NCBI GenBank assembly: GCA_023260315.1
Contig: JALQVQ010000283.1
Coordinates: 1-5,311, forward strand
Length of the DNA stretch: 5,311 nucleotides
Origin: Burkholderiaceae bacterium
GTDB taxonomy: Bacteria; Pseudomonadota; Gammaproteobacteria; Burkholderiales; Burkholderiaceae_C
Reading direction: 5' to 3'
The position numbers and the translations under genes are program-made. This document shows positions 1 to 5,311 of this stretch, piece after piece. The notes under the pieces are model-generated. The model saw only the letters and a list, made by a program, of their open reading frames with translations, was not told the DNA's origin and searched no databases. Positions within the stretch are counted from its first letter, which is position 1, and every line of letters starts with the position of its first letter.

Positions 1-1
1 G

Positions 2-1324
2 GGGGCTTCGTTGATCTACGTGATCGCAACGGGCAACCTGCCGCCATTCGTTGTCATTCACCGAATGATCAGTGGCATCGATAGCTTCCCATTACTGGCC
101 GTGCCGTTCTTCATCTTGGCTGGCAACCTGATGAACAACGCAGGTATCACCAATCGAATTTTTGAAATCGAAACTGCGCTGGTGGGTTGGTTACGTGGCG
201 GGTTGGGGCATGTGAACGTGGTGGCATCCATCATCTTCTCGGGGATGAGCGGCACCGCCATTGCCGATGCTGCCGGTCTGGGTACCGTCGAAATAAAGGC
301 CATGAAGGACCAAGGCTACCCCACCGAATTTGCAGTCGGTGTAACCGCAGCGTCCGCCACACTGGGCCCCATCATTCCGCCCAGCTTACCCATCGTGATT
401 TACGCCATGTTGGCCAACGTCTCGGTTGGCGGCATGTTTTTAGGCGGCATCATCCCGGGTCTCATCATCGCGGTCCTCATCATGTCGACGGTCAGCTACT
501 TCGCCTGGAAAAACCAGTGGGGCGGTGACATTTTCTTTAACCCCAAGTTATTTGGGCGCGGCCTTTTAGAGTTAGCCATCGTGATCGGTTGGCCGGTGGG
601 CTTGTGGTACGCCGTCGAGATCGGCGCACCACCCCGTACCACCGTATTCATTGGTTTGTTGCTGCTGTTGCTGGCCGATTACAAGTTCAAGTTTGTCGCG
701 GTCATGCCCATGCTCACGCCGACTTTGAGCCCGGAGGACGTCGAAGCATTCGCCTCTCGTTTAGGCGAGGCCGGCATTGACATGATTGATGCCCCAATGT
801 CAGGCGGGCCCATTCGAGCCGCAGCGGGTACGATGAGTTTGATGGTCGCCGGGCCCAAGCGACGTGCCTGGTGGCATGTTCTGGCCGCATTGGCCAACCC
901 GGTGTTTGACCTGGGCGAAACCGTCGGCGATGGCGCCAAAACAAAATTGGTGAACAACCTGCTGGCTGCCGTTAACTTGGTTGGGGCCGCGCAGGTGATG
1001 ACCCTGGCTCAGCGGTTGCAACTAGACCCCGTACAAACCTTGTCTGTCATCGCGCAATCCAGCGGGCAGAGTTGGATCGCCAGTGATCGCCTTGAACGCG
1101 CATTGGCGGGCGACAGCAGCACTCGGGCCCACATGGGGTTGCTGGCAAAAGACAGCCGATTGGCCATGGAAGCGGCCTCACAGGTCGGCTTTGAGCCAAC
1201 GCTTGGGGCTTTGGCGCAGGCAACTTTCGCTGAAGCGATGGCGCGTGGCCTGGGTGATGCGGATGACAGTGCGATGTTGTCTTTCGTGCAAACCCTTGCT
1301 TCAGCTAAGGGTACGCAAACTTAA
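2..1324 (+). CDS. Chimeric ORF: N-terminal half of TRAP transporter large permease (DctM) fused in frame to C-terminal domain of a 3-hydroxyisobutyrate/L-threonate-type dehydrogenase; 5' partial
   Basis: The frame is open to the left edge, so the true start lies outside the window; the TTG at 11 is an internal Leu. Numbering below counts that TTG as residue 1. Residues 1-235 match DctM, the membrane channel subunit of TRAP uptake systems for organic acids: SGIDSFPLLAVPFFILAGNL, GHVNVVASIIFSGMSGTAIADAAG and GPIIPPSLPIVIY are family hallmarks, and hydrophobic segments lie near 24-42, 105-135, 140-166, 185-204 and 211-222. From about residue 238 it becomes the C-terminal part of a beta-hydroxyacid dehydrogenase: substrate-binding DAPMSGG (260-266) and catalytic GxGxxxKxxNN with Lys312. 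Missing are the distal half of DctM (about 190 residues) and the dehydrogenase's N-terminal Rossmann NAD-binding domain (about 120 residues). Both partners are therefore probably inactive. TRAP and dehydrogenase genes often sit side by side, so one deletion or a misassembly could make this product. The stop is 23 bases before tldD. Confidence 0.85.
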   Translation, partial: GASLIYVIATGNLPPFVVIHRMISGIDSFPLLAVPFFILAGNLMNNAGITNRIFEIETALVGWLRGGLGHVNVVASIIFSGMSGTAIADAAGLGTVEIKAMKDQGYPTEFAVGVTAASATLGPIIPPSLPIVIYAMLANVSVGGMFLGGIIPGLIIAVLIMSTVSYFAWKNQWGGDIFFNPKLFGRGLLELAIVIGWPVGLWYAVEIGAPPRTTVFIGLLLLLLADYKFKFVAVMPMLTPTLSPEDVEAFASRLGEAGIDMIDAPMSGGPIRAAAGTMSLMVAGPKRRAWWHVLAALANPVFDLGETVGDGAKTKLVNNLLAAVNLVGAAQVMTLAQRLQLDPVQTLSVIAQSSGQSWIASDRLERALAGDSSTRAHMGLLAKDSRLAMEAASQVGFEPTLGALAQATFAEAMARGLGDADDSAMLSFVQTLASAKGTQT

Positions 1325-1335
1325 ACAGTTCTTTC

Positions 1336-1341
1336 TACAAT
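1336..1341 (+). promoter_or_regulatory. Candidate -10 box for tldD (TACAAT)
   Basis: TACAAT differs from the sigma-70 consensus TATAAT at one position. It ends 6 bases before the tldD ATG, so transcription would start at or next to the start codon and give a leaderless mRNA. No purine-rich Shine-Dalgarno sequence precedes the ATG, which fits a leaderless transcript. No convincing -35 box lies 16-18 bases upstream (GTACGC at 17-base spacing), so this is a weak prediction. The alternative is co-transcription from upstream, only 23 bases away. Confidence 0.3.
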
Positions 1342-1347
1342 AACACC

Positions 1348-2808
1348 ATGATTTCACGCGAACCCACCTTAGCGCGCCTGGCAACCGCACACGAAACCTT
1401 GTTGGCGCCGCATGGCCTGACGGAGACCCATTTGCGCCGAGCGCTCGGGGACATGCTGGCCACTGGCGTTGACGACGCCGATTTGTATTTCCAATACACC
1501 CGTGCGGAGGGGTGGAGTCTGGAAGAGGGTATCGTCAAGAGCGGCAGCTTTTCGATTGATCAAGGCGTAGGTGTTCGCGCCATCAGCGGTGAAAAGACGG
1601 CTTTTGCTTACTCTGACGATCTTTCATGGACCGCCCTTCGTGACGCTGCCCATGCCGTTCGTACCATCACTAACCAGGGCGCGCAGCAGCGCGTCAAGGT
1701 GCCTGCAAAGCGCATCGCCAAGGCGCGGCAGTTGTATCTGCCAACCGATCCAACGCGCGCACTGGACAGCGCAGCCAAAGTGGCGTTGCTCGAAAAAGTC
1801 GAGCGATTGGCGAAGAGCCGTGATCCCCGTGTGGTGCAAGTCATGGCCAGTTTGGGTAGCGAATACGAAGTGATTTTGGTCGCTCGCGCAAATGGTTTGA
1901 TGGCCGCCGACGTGCGCCCGTTGTCCCGCTTGTCGGTCACCGTGATTGCGAAGCAAGGCGAGCGTCGGGAAATGGGTAGTGCGGGGGGCGGCGGACGTCT
2001 GGGGCTCGACATGTTCGACGACGCCTTGGTTGCGCAGTATGTTGACGAGGCGGTTACCGCAGCCTTAACCAACCTCGATGCGCGTCCTGCGCCTGCCGGC
2101 GAAATGACGGTCGTGTTGGGTTCCGGGTGGCCGGGAATTCTGCTTCACGAGGCGGTTGGGCATGGCTTGGAAGGTGACTTCAATCGAAAAGGCTCCAGCG
2201 CGTTTGCTGGCAAGATCGGACAACGCGTGGCGGCCAAAGGCGTCACTGTCTTGGATGACGGCACCATCGCTGACCGGCGGGGCTCGCTCAATGTCGACGA
2301 CGAGGGTCAGGCGACGCAGCGCAACGTCCTGATTGAGGACGGCATTTTGCGGGGTTACATGCAGGACAGCATGAATGCGCGCTTGATGGGCGTCGAGCCA
2401 ACCGGAAATGGGCGTCGTGAGAGCTACGCGCACGTCCCCATGCCCCGCATGACCAATACCTACATGCTTAGCGGCGATAAAACGCCCGAGGAGATTGTGG
2501 CCAGCATTGACAAGGGTTTGTACGCCACAAACTTTGGCGGTGGGCAAGTTGACATCACTTCGGGGAAGTTCGTGTTCTCGGCCAGCCAGGCATGGTGGGT
2601 GGAAAAAGGGGTGCCCCAATACCCCGTGAAAGGTGCAACCATTGTGGGTAATGGCCCGGATGCACTCACTCGCGTCAGTATGATTGCCAACGACATGCGC
2701 TTGGATTCGGGGGTCGGTACCTGCGGAAAAGAGGGGCAGAGTGTGCCAGTGGGCGTCGGGCAACCAACGCTTCGGGTGGACGGTCTAACGGTTGGTGGTA
2801 CGGCTTGA
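1348..2808 (+). CDS. tldD: Metalloprotease TldD, complete
   Basis: TldD is the metal-carrying subunit of the cytoplasmic TldD/TldE (PmbA) protease, which in E. coli trims the microcin B17 precursor and degrades the antitoxin CcdA; it threads unfolded peptides. At 486 residues it matches E. coli TldD (481) from end to end by memory. Visible signatures: DQGVGVRAISGEKTAFAYSD (71-90), the metal motif HEAVGH (His267, Glu268, His272) followed by GLEGDFNRKG, then MPRMTNTYML, NFGGGQVDITSGKFVFS, the third probable metal ligand Cys459 in GTCGKEGQ, and the canonical C-terminus LTVGGTA. The ATG at 1348 gives an N-terminus a few residues longer than E. coli; the next in-frame ATG (1453) would cut conserved sequence, so 1348 is kept although it lacks a Shine-Dalgarno. 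The partner gene tldE/pmbA is not in the window. No hairpin terminator follows directly, so its transcripts probably run into the aroG attenuator. Confidence 0.97.
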   Translation: MISREPTLARLATAHETLLAPHGLTETHLRRALGDMLATGVDDADLYFQYTRAEGWSLEEGIVKSGSFSIDQGVGVRAISGEKTAFAYSDDLSWTALRDAAHAVRTITNQGAQQRVKVPAKRIAKARQLYLPTDPTRALDSAAKVALLEKVERLAKSRDPRVVQVMASLGSEYEVILVARANGLMAADVRPLSRLSVTVIAKQGERREMGSAGGGGRLGLDMFDDALVAQYVDEAVTAALTNLDARPAPAGEMTVVLGSGWPGILLHEAVGHGLEGDFNRKGSSAFAGKIGQRVAAKGVTVLDDGTIADRRGSLNVDDEGQATQRNVLIEDGILRGYMQDSMNARLMGVEPTGNGRRESYAHVPMPRMTNTYMLSGDKTPEEIVASIDKGLYATNFGGGQVDITSGKFVFSASQAWWVEKGVPQYPVKGATIVGNGPDALTRVSMIANDMRLDSGVGTCGKEGQSVPVGVGQPTLRVDGLTVGGTA

Positions 2809-2837
2809 TGCCGACAACAGCCATGGCAAAAAACTTG

Positions 2838-2846
2838 TGCTATATT
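2838..2846 (+). promoter_or_regulatory. Extended -10 promoter of the aroG leader (TGC-TATATT)
   Basis: TATATT at 2841-2846 is preceded directly by TGC, forming the TGn extended -10 element that can replace a good -35 box. The -35 position at 17-base spacing (2818-2823, CAGCCA) is poor, as is common for extended -10 promoters. The predicted start is near 2852-2855, at or just before the ATG of the leader peptide (2855). The promoter lies inside the tldD-aroG gap, so aroG would have its own promoter. The motif is read directly; its activity is inferred. Confidence 0.5.
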
Positions 2847-2854
2847 CGATTCTT

Positions 2855-2929
2855 ATGAGCAATTGGTCGTTTTTCTTTGGTTACTTTTTTATCTCACGCG
2901 CATTCGGCGGTCGAGAGAAACAAGTCTGA
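2855..2929 (+). CDS. Aromatic-rich leader peptide of the aroG attenuator (24 aa)
   Basis: This short ORF runs from ATG 2855 to TGA 2927-2929. Residues 4-12 read WSFFFGYFF: seven of nine are aromatic, and the whole peptide has six Phe, one Tyr and one Trp in 24 residues. Such a cluster in front of hairpins, a terminator and an aromatic-biosynthesis gene is the hallmark of a ribosome-mediated attenuation leader, like pheL or trpL. The peptide acts by where its ribosome stalls and probably has no function as a protein. A ribosome stalled on the Phe/Tyr codons (2870-2890) would cover the next dozen bases, exactly the 5' arm of the first hairpin. No Shine-Dalgarno precedes the ATG; with the promoter at 2838-2846 the mRNA would start at or within about three bases of it. 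A GTG at 2837 in the same frame is a less likely alternative start because it lies inside the promoter. Confidence 0.85.
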   Translation: MSNWSFFFGYFFISRAFGGREKQV

Positions 2930-2979
2930 GCCAAACGACTTACTCCGAACAAACCGCCGTCCACCGGCGGTTTTTTTTT
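2892..2979 (+). promoter_or_regulatory. Transcription attenuator of aroG (hairpins 1:2, 2:3 and 3:4)
   Basis: Four pairing segments can be read by eye. Segment 1 (2892-2901) can pair with segment 2 (2907-2916): nine base pairs, with single-base bulges at 2898 and 2912 and loop ATTCG. Segment 2 also holds CGGCGGT (2905-2911), perfectly complementary to ACCGCCG (2953-2959) in segment 3; this 7-bp helix is the antiterminator. Segments 3 and 4 form the terminator. CGGCGGT occurs both here and in segment 4 (2965-2971), so the two copies compete for segment 3. Predicted logic: with few charged aromatic tRNAs the ribosome stalls over segment 1, 2:3 forms and aroG is read; with plenty, the ribosome runs to the stop at 2927, blocks segment 2, and 3:4 terminates. 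Without translation 1:2 forms, which also favours termination. Segments are seen; the mechanism is inferred from known trp/phe attenuators. Confidence 0.8.
2951..2979 (+). terminator. Intrinsic terminator of the aroG leader
   Basis: The stem AAACCGCCG (2951-2959) pairs perfectly over nine bases with CGGCGGTTT (2965-2973) around the loop TCCAC, and an unbroken run of nine T (2971-2979) follows. It stands 42 bases upstream of the aroG start codon, so it controls read-through into aroG. It is also the first good terminator downstream of tldD. Confidence 0.92.
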
Positions 2980-3009
2980 GTTTTCCCACCAGGCCTCTGA
3001 AGGCCATTT

Positions 3010-3015
3010 AAAGGA
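3010..3015 (+). promoter_or_regulatory. Ribosome binding site of aroG
   Basis: AAAGGA lies six bases before the ATG at 3022 and fixes the aroG start. A small perfect hairpin, GGCCT-CTGA-AGGCC (2992-3005), ends five bases upstream of it and leaves the site itself free. This is the only clear Shine-Dalgarno sequence seen before a start codon in the window; tldD and the leader peptide have none. Confidence 0.75.
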
Positions 3016-3021
3016 TTCGAA

Positions 3022-4152
3022 ATGACGGTAGCAAAAAATGGCATTGCCAAGCAGACGACCAACGAGTGGTACAGCCAGGTTGATCGCACCAGCGAGACAG
3101 ATGATGAGCGTATTCACGGGATCAACATCTTGCCGCCGCCAGAGCATTTGATTCGTTTCTTTCCGATCGCTGGGAGTGCTGTCGAAAAGCTGATTGCAAA
3201 AACGCGACTCAACGTTCGTGAAATTTTGAATGGCAACGATGACCGCTTGTTGGTCGTGATGGGGCCTTGTTCGATCCATGACCCCGCCGCTGCGATCGAA
3301 TATGCGCGTCGATTGAAAGTCATGCGTGAAAAATACAGTGACACATTGGAAATTGTGATGCGGGTGTATTTCGAAAAGCCGCGTACGACGGTTGGTTGGA
3401 AGGGGTTGATCAACGACCCCTATCTTGACGAGAGCTACCGCATTGACGAAGGCTTGCGTATGGCGCGGCAGTTGTTGATTGAGATCAACCGCTTGGGCCT
3501 GCCAGCCGGTAGCGAGTTCTTGGATGTGATTTCACCGCAGTACATCGGTGACCTGATTGCATGGGGAGCCATCGGCGCGCGGACGACTGAGAGCCAGGTT
3601 CACCGAGAGTTAGCCTCTGGTCTGTCTGCGCCGATTGGCTTTAAAAACGGCACCGACGGCAATATCAAGATCGCAACCGACGCGATACAAGCCGCAGCGC
3701 GACCGCACCATTTTTTGTCAGTCCACAAAACAGGGCAGGTCGCCATTGTTCAAACAAAAGGCAACCCAGACTGTCACGTTATTTTGCGCGGCGGTAAAGC
3801 GCCTAACTATGATGCGCAGAGTGTTGCGCAGGCTTGTGCTGAGCTTGAGGCAGCAAAATTACCAGCGACGGTCATGGTGGACTGCAGTCACGCGAACAGC
3901 AGCAAGAAATTTGAGCGCCAAATGGATGTAGCGCGGGACATTGCCGCCCAAATCCGAGGGGGTTCCAAGCAAGTGTTCGGCGTGATGGTCGAGAGCCACT
4001 TGGCAGAGGGGGCGCAAAAGTTCACGCCTGGCAAGGATGATCCTGCGGCCTTGGCTTATGGGCAGAGCATCACGGATGCATGCTTGGGCTGGGATGCCTC
4101 TGAGGCGACCTTGGCGTTGTTGTCCGAGGCGATCGCGGCGCGTCGCGGCTGA
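3022..4152 (+). CDS. aroG: 3-deoxy-7-phosphoheptulonate synthase (DAHP synthase, class I, AroG type), complete
   Basis: This cytoplasmic enzyme condenses phosphoenolpyruvate with erythrose 4-phosphate to DAHP, the first step of the shikimate pathway to Phe, Tyr and Trp. Its 376 residues include an N-terminal extension of about 22 over E. coli AroG (350). Motifs: GPCSIHD (81-87), KPRTTVGWKG (119-128), GARTTESQVHRE (185-196), KNGTDG (208-213), DCSHANSS (287-294), MVESHLAEG (322-330). Metal ligands by homology to E. coli Cys61, His268, Glu302 and Asp326 are Cys83, His290, Glu324 and Asp352. Pro172, Leu197, Ser202 and Ser233 match AroG Pro150, Leu175, Ser180 and Ser211 around the Phe feedback site; as I recall AroF, the Tyr-sensitive isozyme, has Gly at the last position. 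Phe sensitivity is therefore the likelier call, though some segments (GQVAIVQTKGNPD) resemble AroF. The start is set by AAAGGA. Expression is probably controlled by the attenuator just upstream. Confidence 0.97.
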   Translation: MTVAKNGIAKQTTNEWYSQVDRTSETDDERIHGINILPPPEHLIRFFPIAGSAVEKLIAKTRLNVREILNGNDDRLLVVMGPCSIHDPAAAIEYARRLKVMREKYSDTLEIVMRVYFEKPRTTVGWKGLINDPYLDESYRIDEGLRMARQLLIEINRLGLPAGSEFLDVISPQYIGDLIAWGAIGARTTESQVHRELASGLSAPIGFKNGTDGNIKIATDAIQAAARPHHFLSVHKTGQVAIVQTKGNPDCHVILRGGKAPNYDAQSVAQACAELEAAKLPATVMVDCSHANSSKKFERQMDVARDIAAQIRGGSKQVFGVMVESHLAEGAQKFTPGKDDPAALAYGQSITDACLGWDASEATLALLSEAIAARRG

Positions 4153-4157
4153 CCACC

Positions 4158-4196
4158 AGCGCTTCATGCCCCAGGCGTGAAGCGCTCTTTCAGTTT
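4158..4196 (+). terminator. aroG terminator hairpin overlapping the 3' end of mpl
   Basis: AGCGCTTCA (4158-4166) is perfectly complementary to TGAAGCGCT (4178-4186). Four more pairs, one of them a T-G wobble, extend the stem to 13 bp around the loop CCA (4171-4173). On the plus strand a broken T-rich tail (CTCTTTCAGTTTTT) follows, so it fits as an intrinsic terminator six bases after the aroG stop. No T-run follows on the minus strand, so it is weaker evidence for ending mpl transcripts, although the hairpin could protect their 3' end. The 5' arm contains the complement of the mpl stop codon (4164-4166). Confidence 0.65.
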
Positions 4197-5311
4197 TTCG
4201 AGCAGGCGGTCGTGGATGCCACCGAAGCCGCCATTGCTCATGCACAAAATACGGTCATTTGGTCTTGCCGCCGCCACAACGGCTTCGACCAATGCCGCCA
4301 AGTCCGCATGGCAAGATGCGCGGTTGCCGAGTGGTTTTAGTGATGTTTTTGCATCCCACGTCAGACCGAGTGTGTAACAAAACGAGAGGTCAGCGCTTTC
4401 CAAACTGGCAGGCAATTGGTCTTTCATAGCGCCCGTTTTCATGGTGTTGCTTCGCGGTTCAAAGACCGCCAATATCCGGGCGCTAGGCGCCGATTGCTTT
4501 AGCGCGGTACGCAAGCCGTCGAGCGTGGTTTTGATGGCTGTCGGGTGGTGTGCGAAATCGTCGATAACAGCGATGGCACCCGCCTTGGTGTCCACTGTGC
4601 CGCGCAGCTCCATGCGGCGGCGCACGTTTTCGAACCGGCCCAGCGCCGCGCAAGCAACGGAGGGTGCCACGCCCACATGCGCAGCGGCAGCGATGCAGGC
4701 CAATGCATTCCGTTGGTTGTGGATACCATTTAGAGCCCAATCGACGTGGCCAACCCACTCACCGTTGAGGTGAACATCAAACTTGTCTGCCCCCCCGACG
4801 GCCTGCCAATTGGCCTCGGCGCCGCCAAAGGTTTGCGACTCACAAAAGAGCCCCTGTTCGACGACACGCCCCAGCGCTGCGCTGTCCCCCTCGCGGATGA
4901 CGCATCCGCTGCTGGGGATGGTTCTCAGCAGGTGGGCAAACTGCCGCTCGATCGCCGCGAGGTTATCGAAGATGTCGGCGTGATCAAATTCCAAGTTGTT
5001 CAGAATCGCCGTTCGGGGACCGTAATGAACAAACTTGCTGCGTTTGTCAAAGAATGCGGTGTCGTACTCATCAGCCTCGATCACAAAGTAAGGCCGTTGC
5101 GTGTTTTGCGACAAGGCACCGAGCCTCGCTGAGACCCCGAAATTGAGGGGCACGCCCCCGATCAAAAAGCCGGGTTCCAAACCGGCGGCCATCAACACCC
5201 ATGTCAGCATGGCACTGGTTGTGGTTTTGCCATGCGTACCCGCCACGGCGAGCACATGCCGTCCTTGGAGCACATGGTCGCGCAACCATGCGGGCCCGCT
5301 GGTGTAAGGCA
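4164..5311 (-). CDS. mpl: UDP-N-acetylmuramate:L-alanyl-gamma-D-glutamyl-meso-diaminopimelate ligase (murein peptide ligase), N-terminus beyond the window
   Basis: Mpl recycles cell-wall peptides: using ATP it joins the tripeptide L-Ala-gamma-D-Glu-meso-DAP to UDP-MurNAc in the cytoplasm, feeding peptidoglycan precursor synthesis. The frame stays open to the right edge. The residues before the TTG at 5285 read PYTSGPAW, matching E. coli PYMSGPQW, so that TTG is an internal Leu and roughly 90-100 N-terminal residues (the UDP-binding domain) are missing. Counting from 5285: ATP loop GTHGKTT (16-22), EADEYD (70-75), FFDKRSKFVHY (79-89), LNNLEFDHADIF (95-106), RRRMELRG (222-229), DDFAHHPTAI (242-251), EPRSNTMK (276-283) and MSNGGFGGIH (349-358). 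EADEYDxAFFDKRSKFVHY and the NGGFGGIH end separate Mpl from MurC. No frameshift is visible. It faces aroG tail to tail with 11 bases between the stops; no functional link is evident. Confidence 0.95.
   Translation of the reverse strand, partial: PYTSGPAWLRDHVLQGRHVLAVAGTHGKTTTSAMLTWVLMAAGLEPGFLIGGVPLNFGVSARLGALSQNTQRPYFVIEADEYDTAFFDKRSKFVHYGPRTAILNNLEFDHADIFDNLAAIERQFAHLLRTIPSSGCVIREGDSAALGRVVEQGLFCESQTFGGAEANWQAVGGADKFDVHLNGEWVGHVDWALNGIHNQRNALACIAAAAHVGVAPSVACAALGRFENVRRRMELRGTVDTKAGAIAVIDDFAHHPTAIKTTLDGLRTALKQSAPSARILAVFEPRSNTMKTGAMKDQLPASLESADLSFCYTLGLTWDAKTSLKPLGNRASCHADLAALVEAVVAAARPNDRILCMSNGGFGGIHDRLLEKLKERFTPGA

Noticed and set aside
11..13. TTG as the start of the permease-dehydrogenase ORF
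   Set aside because: The frame is open upstream (Gly-Ala-Ser before it) and DctM proteins normally have about 25-30 more residues here, so the gene begins outside the window.
690..740. Insertion sequence, attachment site or direct repeat at the permease-dehydrogenase junction
   Set aside because: No inverted or direct repeats, transposase fragments or composition shift can be seen there; the join is clean within one reading frame.
2065..2763. Long minus-strand ORF (232 codons) inside tldD
   Set aside because: It lies wholly antisense to the strongly conserved tldD, its product has no recognisable motif, and it is explained by the codon bias of a GC-rich gene.
2823..2858. Mini-ORF of 11 codons (ATG 2823 to TGA 2856-2858) overlapping the leader ATG in an ATGA arrangement
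   Set aside because: It would be upstream of the predicted transcription start, has no Shine-Dalgarno and only one Phe and one Tyr codon; the overlap is probably chance, though coupling on tldD read-through transcripts cannot be excluded.
2881..3279. Minus-strand ORF covering the attenuator and the 5' end of aroG
   Set aside because: It reads antisense through the terminator's T-run and aroG; the leader ORF and hairpins on the plus strand explain the region better.
4746..5132. Plus-strand ORF of 128 codons opposite mpl
   Set aside because: It mirrors the conserved mpl frame, lacks any recognisable family and has no supported start signals.
5283..5285. TTG as the start of mpl
   Set aside because: The reading frame continues to the edge with sequence matching the Mpl family (PYTSGPAW), so this is an internal Leu codon.

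Overview
The window carries four chromosomal genes and one regulatory leader from a Gram-negative bacterium, most likely a betaproteobacterium of the order Burkholderiales (Comamonadaceae-like). I infer this from the moderately high GC content, the protein sequences and the tldD-aroG order, which I remember as common in that order; no search was run. No RNA gene, CRISPR array, insertion sequence or phage gene is visible.

Layout, left to right. (1) 2-1324, plus strand, open at the left edge: an unusual in-frame chimera. Its first ~236 residues are the N-terminal half of a TRAP-transporter large permease (DctM). The rest is the C-terminal catalytic domain of a 3-hydroxyisobutyrate/L-threonate-type dehydrogenase without its NAD-binding half. 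It looks like a deletion joining two neighbouring genes, or an assembly misjoin. (2) 1348-2808, plus: tldD, a complete metalloprotease subunit gene. (3) 2809-3021: a 213-base gap that holds a complete-looking ribosome-mediated transcription attenuator: an extended -10 promoter, a 24-codon leader peptide whose residues 4-12 are almost all Phe, Tyr or Trp, competing RNA hairpins, and a strong intrinsic terminator. (4) 3022-4152, plus: aroG, the class I DAHP synthase that commits carbon to the shikimate pathway. (5) 4164-5311, minus strand, open at the right edge: mpl, a murein-peptide recycling ligase. It converges on aroG across an 11-base gap, with a long hairpin overlapping its 3' end.

How the parts fit: the leader and aroG form one regulatory unit. 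Shortage of charged Phe (also Tyr or Trp) tRNA should stall the leader ribosome, let the antiterminator form and switch on the first enzyme of aromatic amino acid synthesis. The enzyme itself carries residues of the Phe-feedback type. tldD and mpl are housekeeping genes with no evident functional link to aroG. The two points most worth a second look are the attenuator, whose leader peptide may be translated from a leaderless mRNA, and the permease-dehydrogenase chimera.
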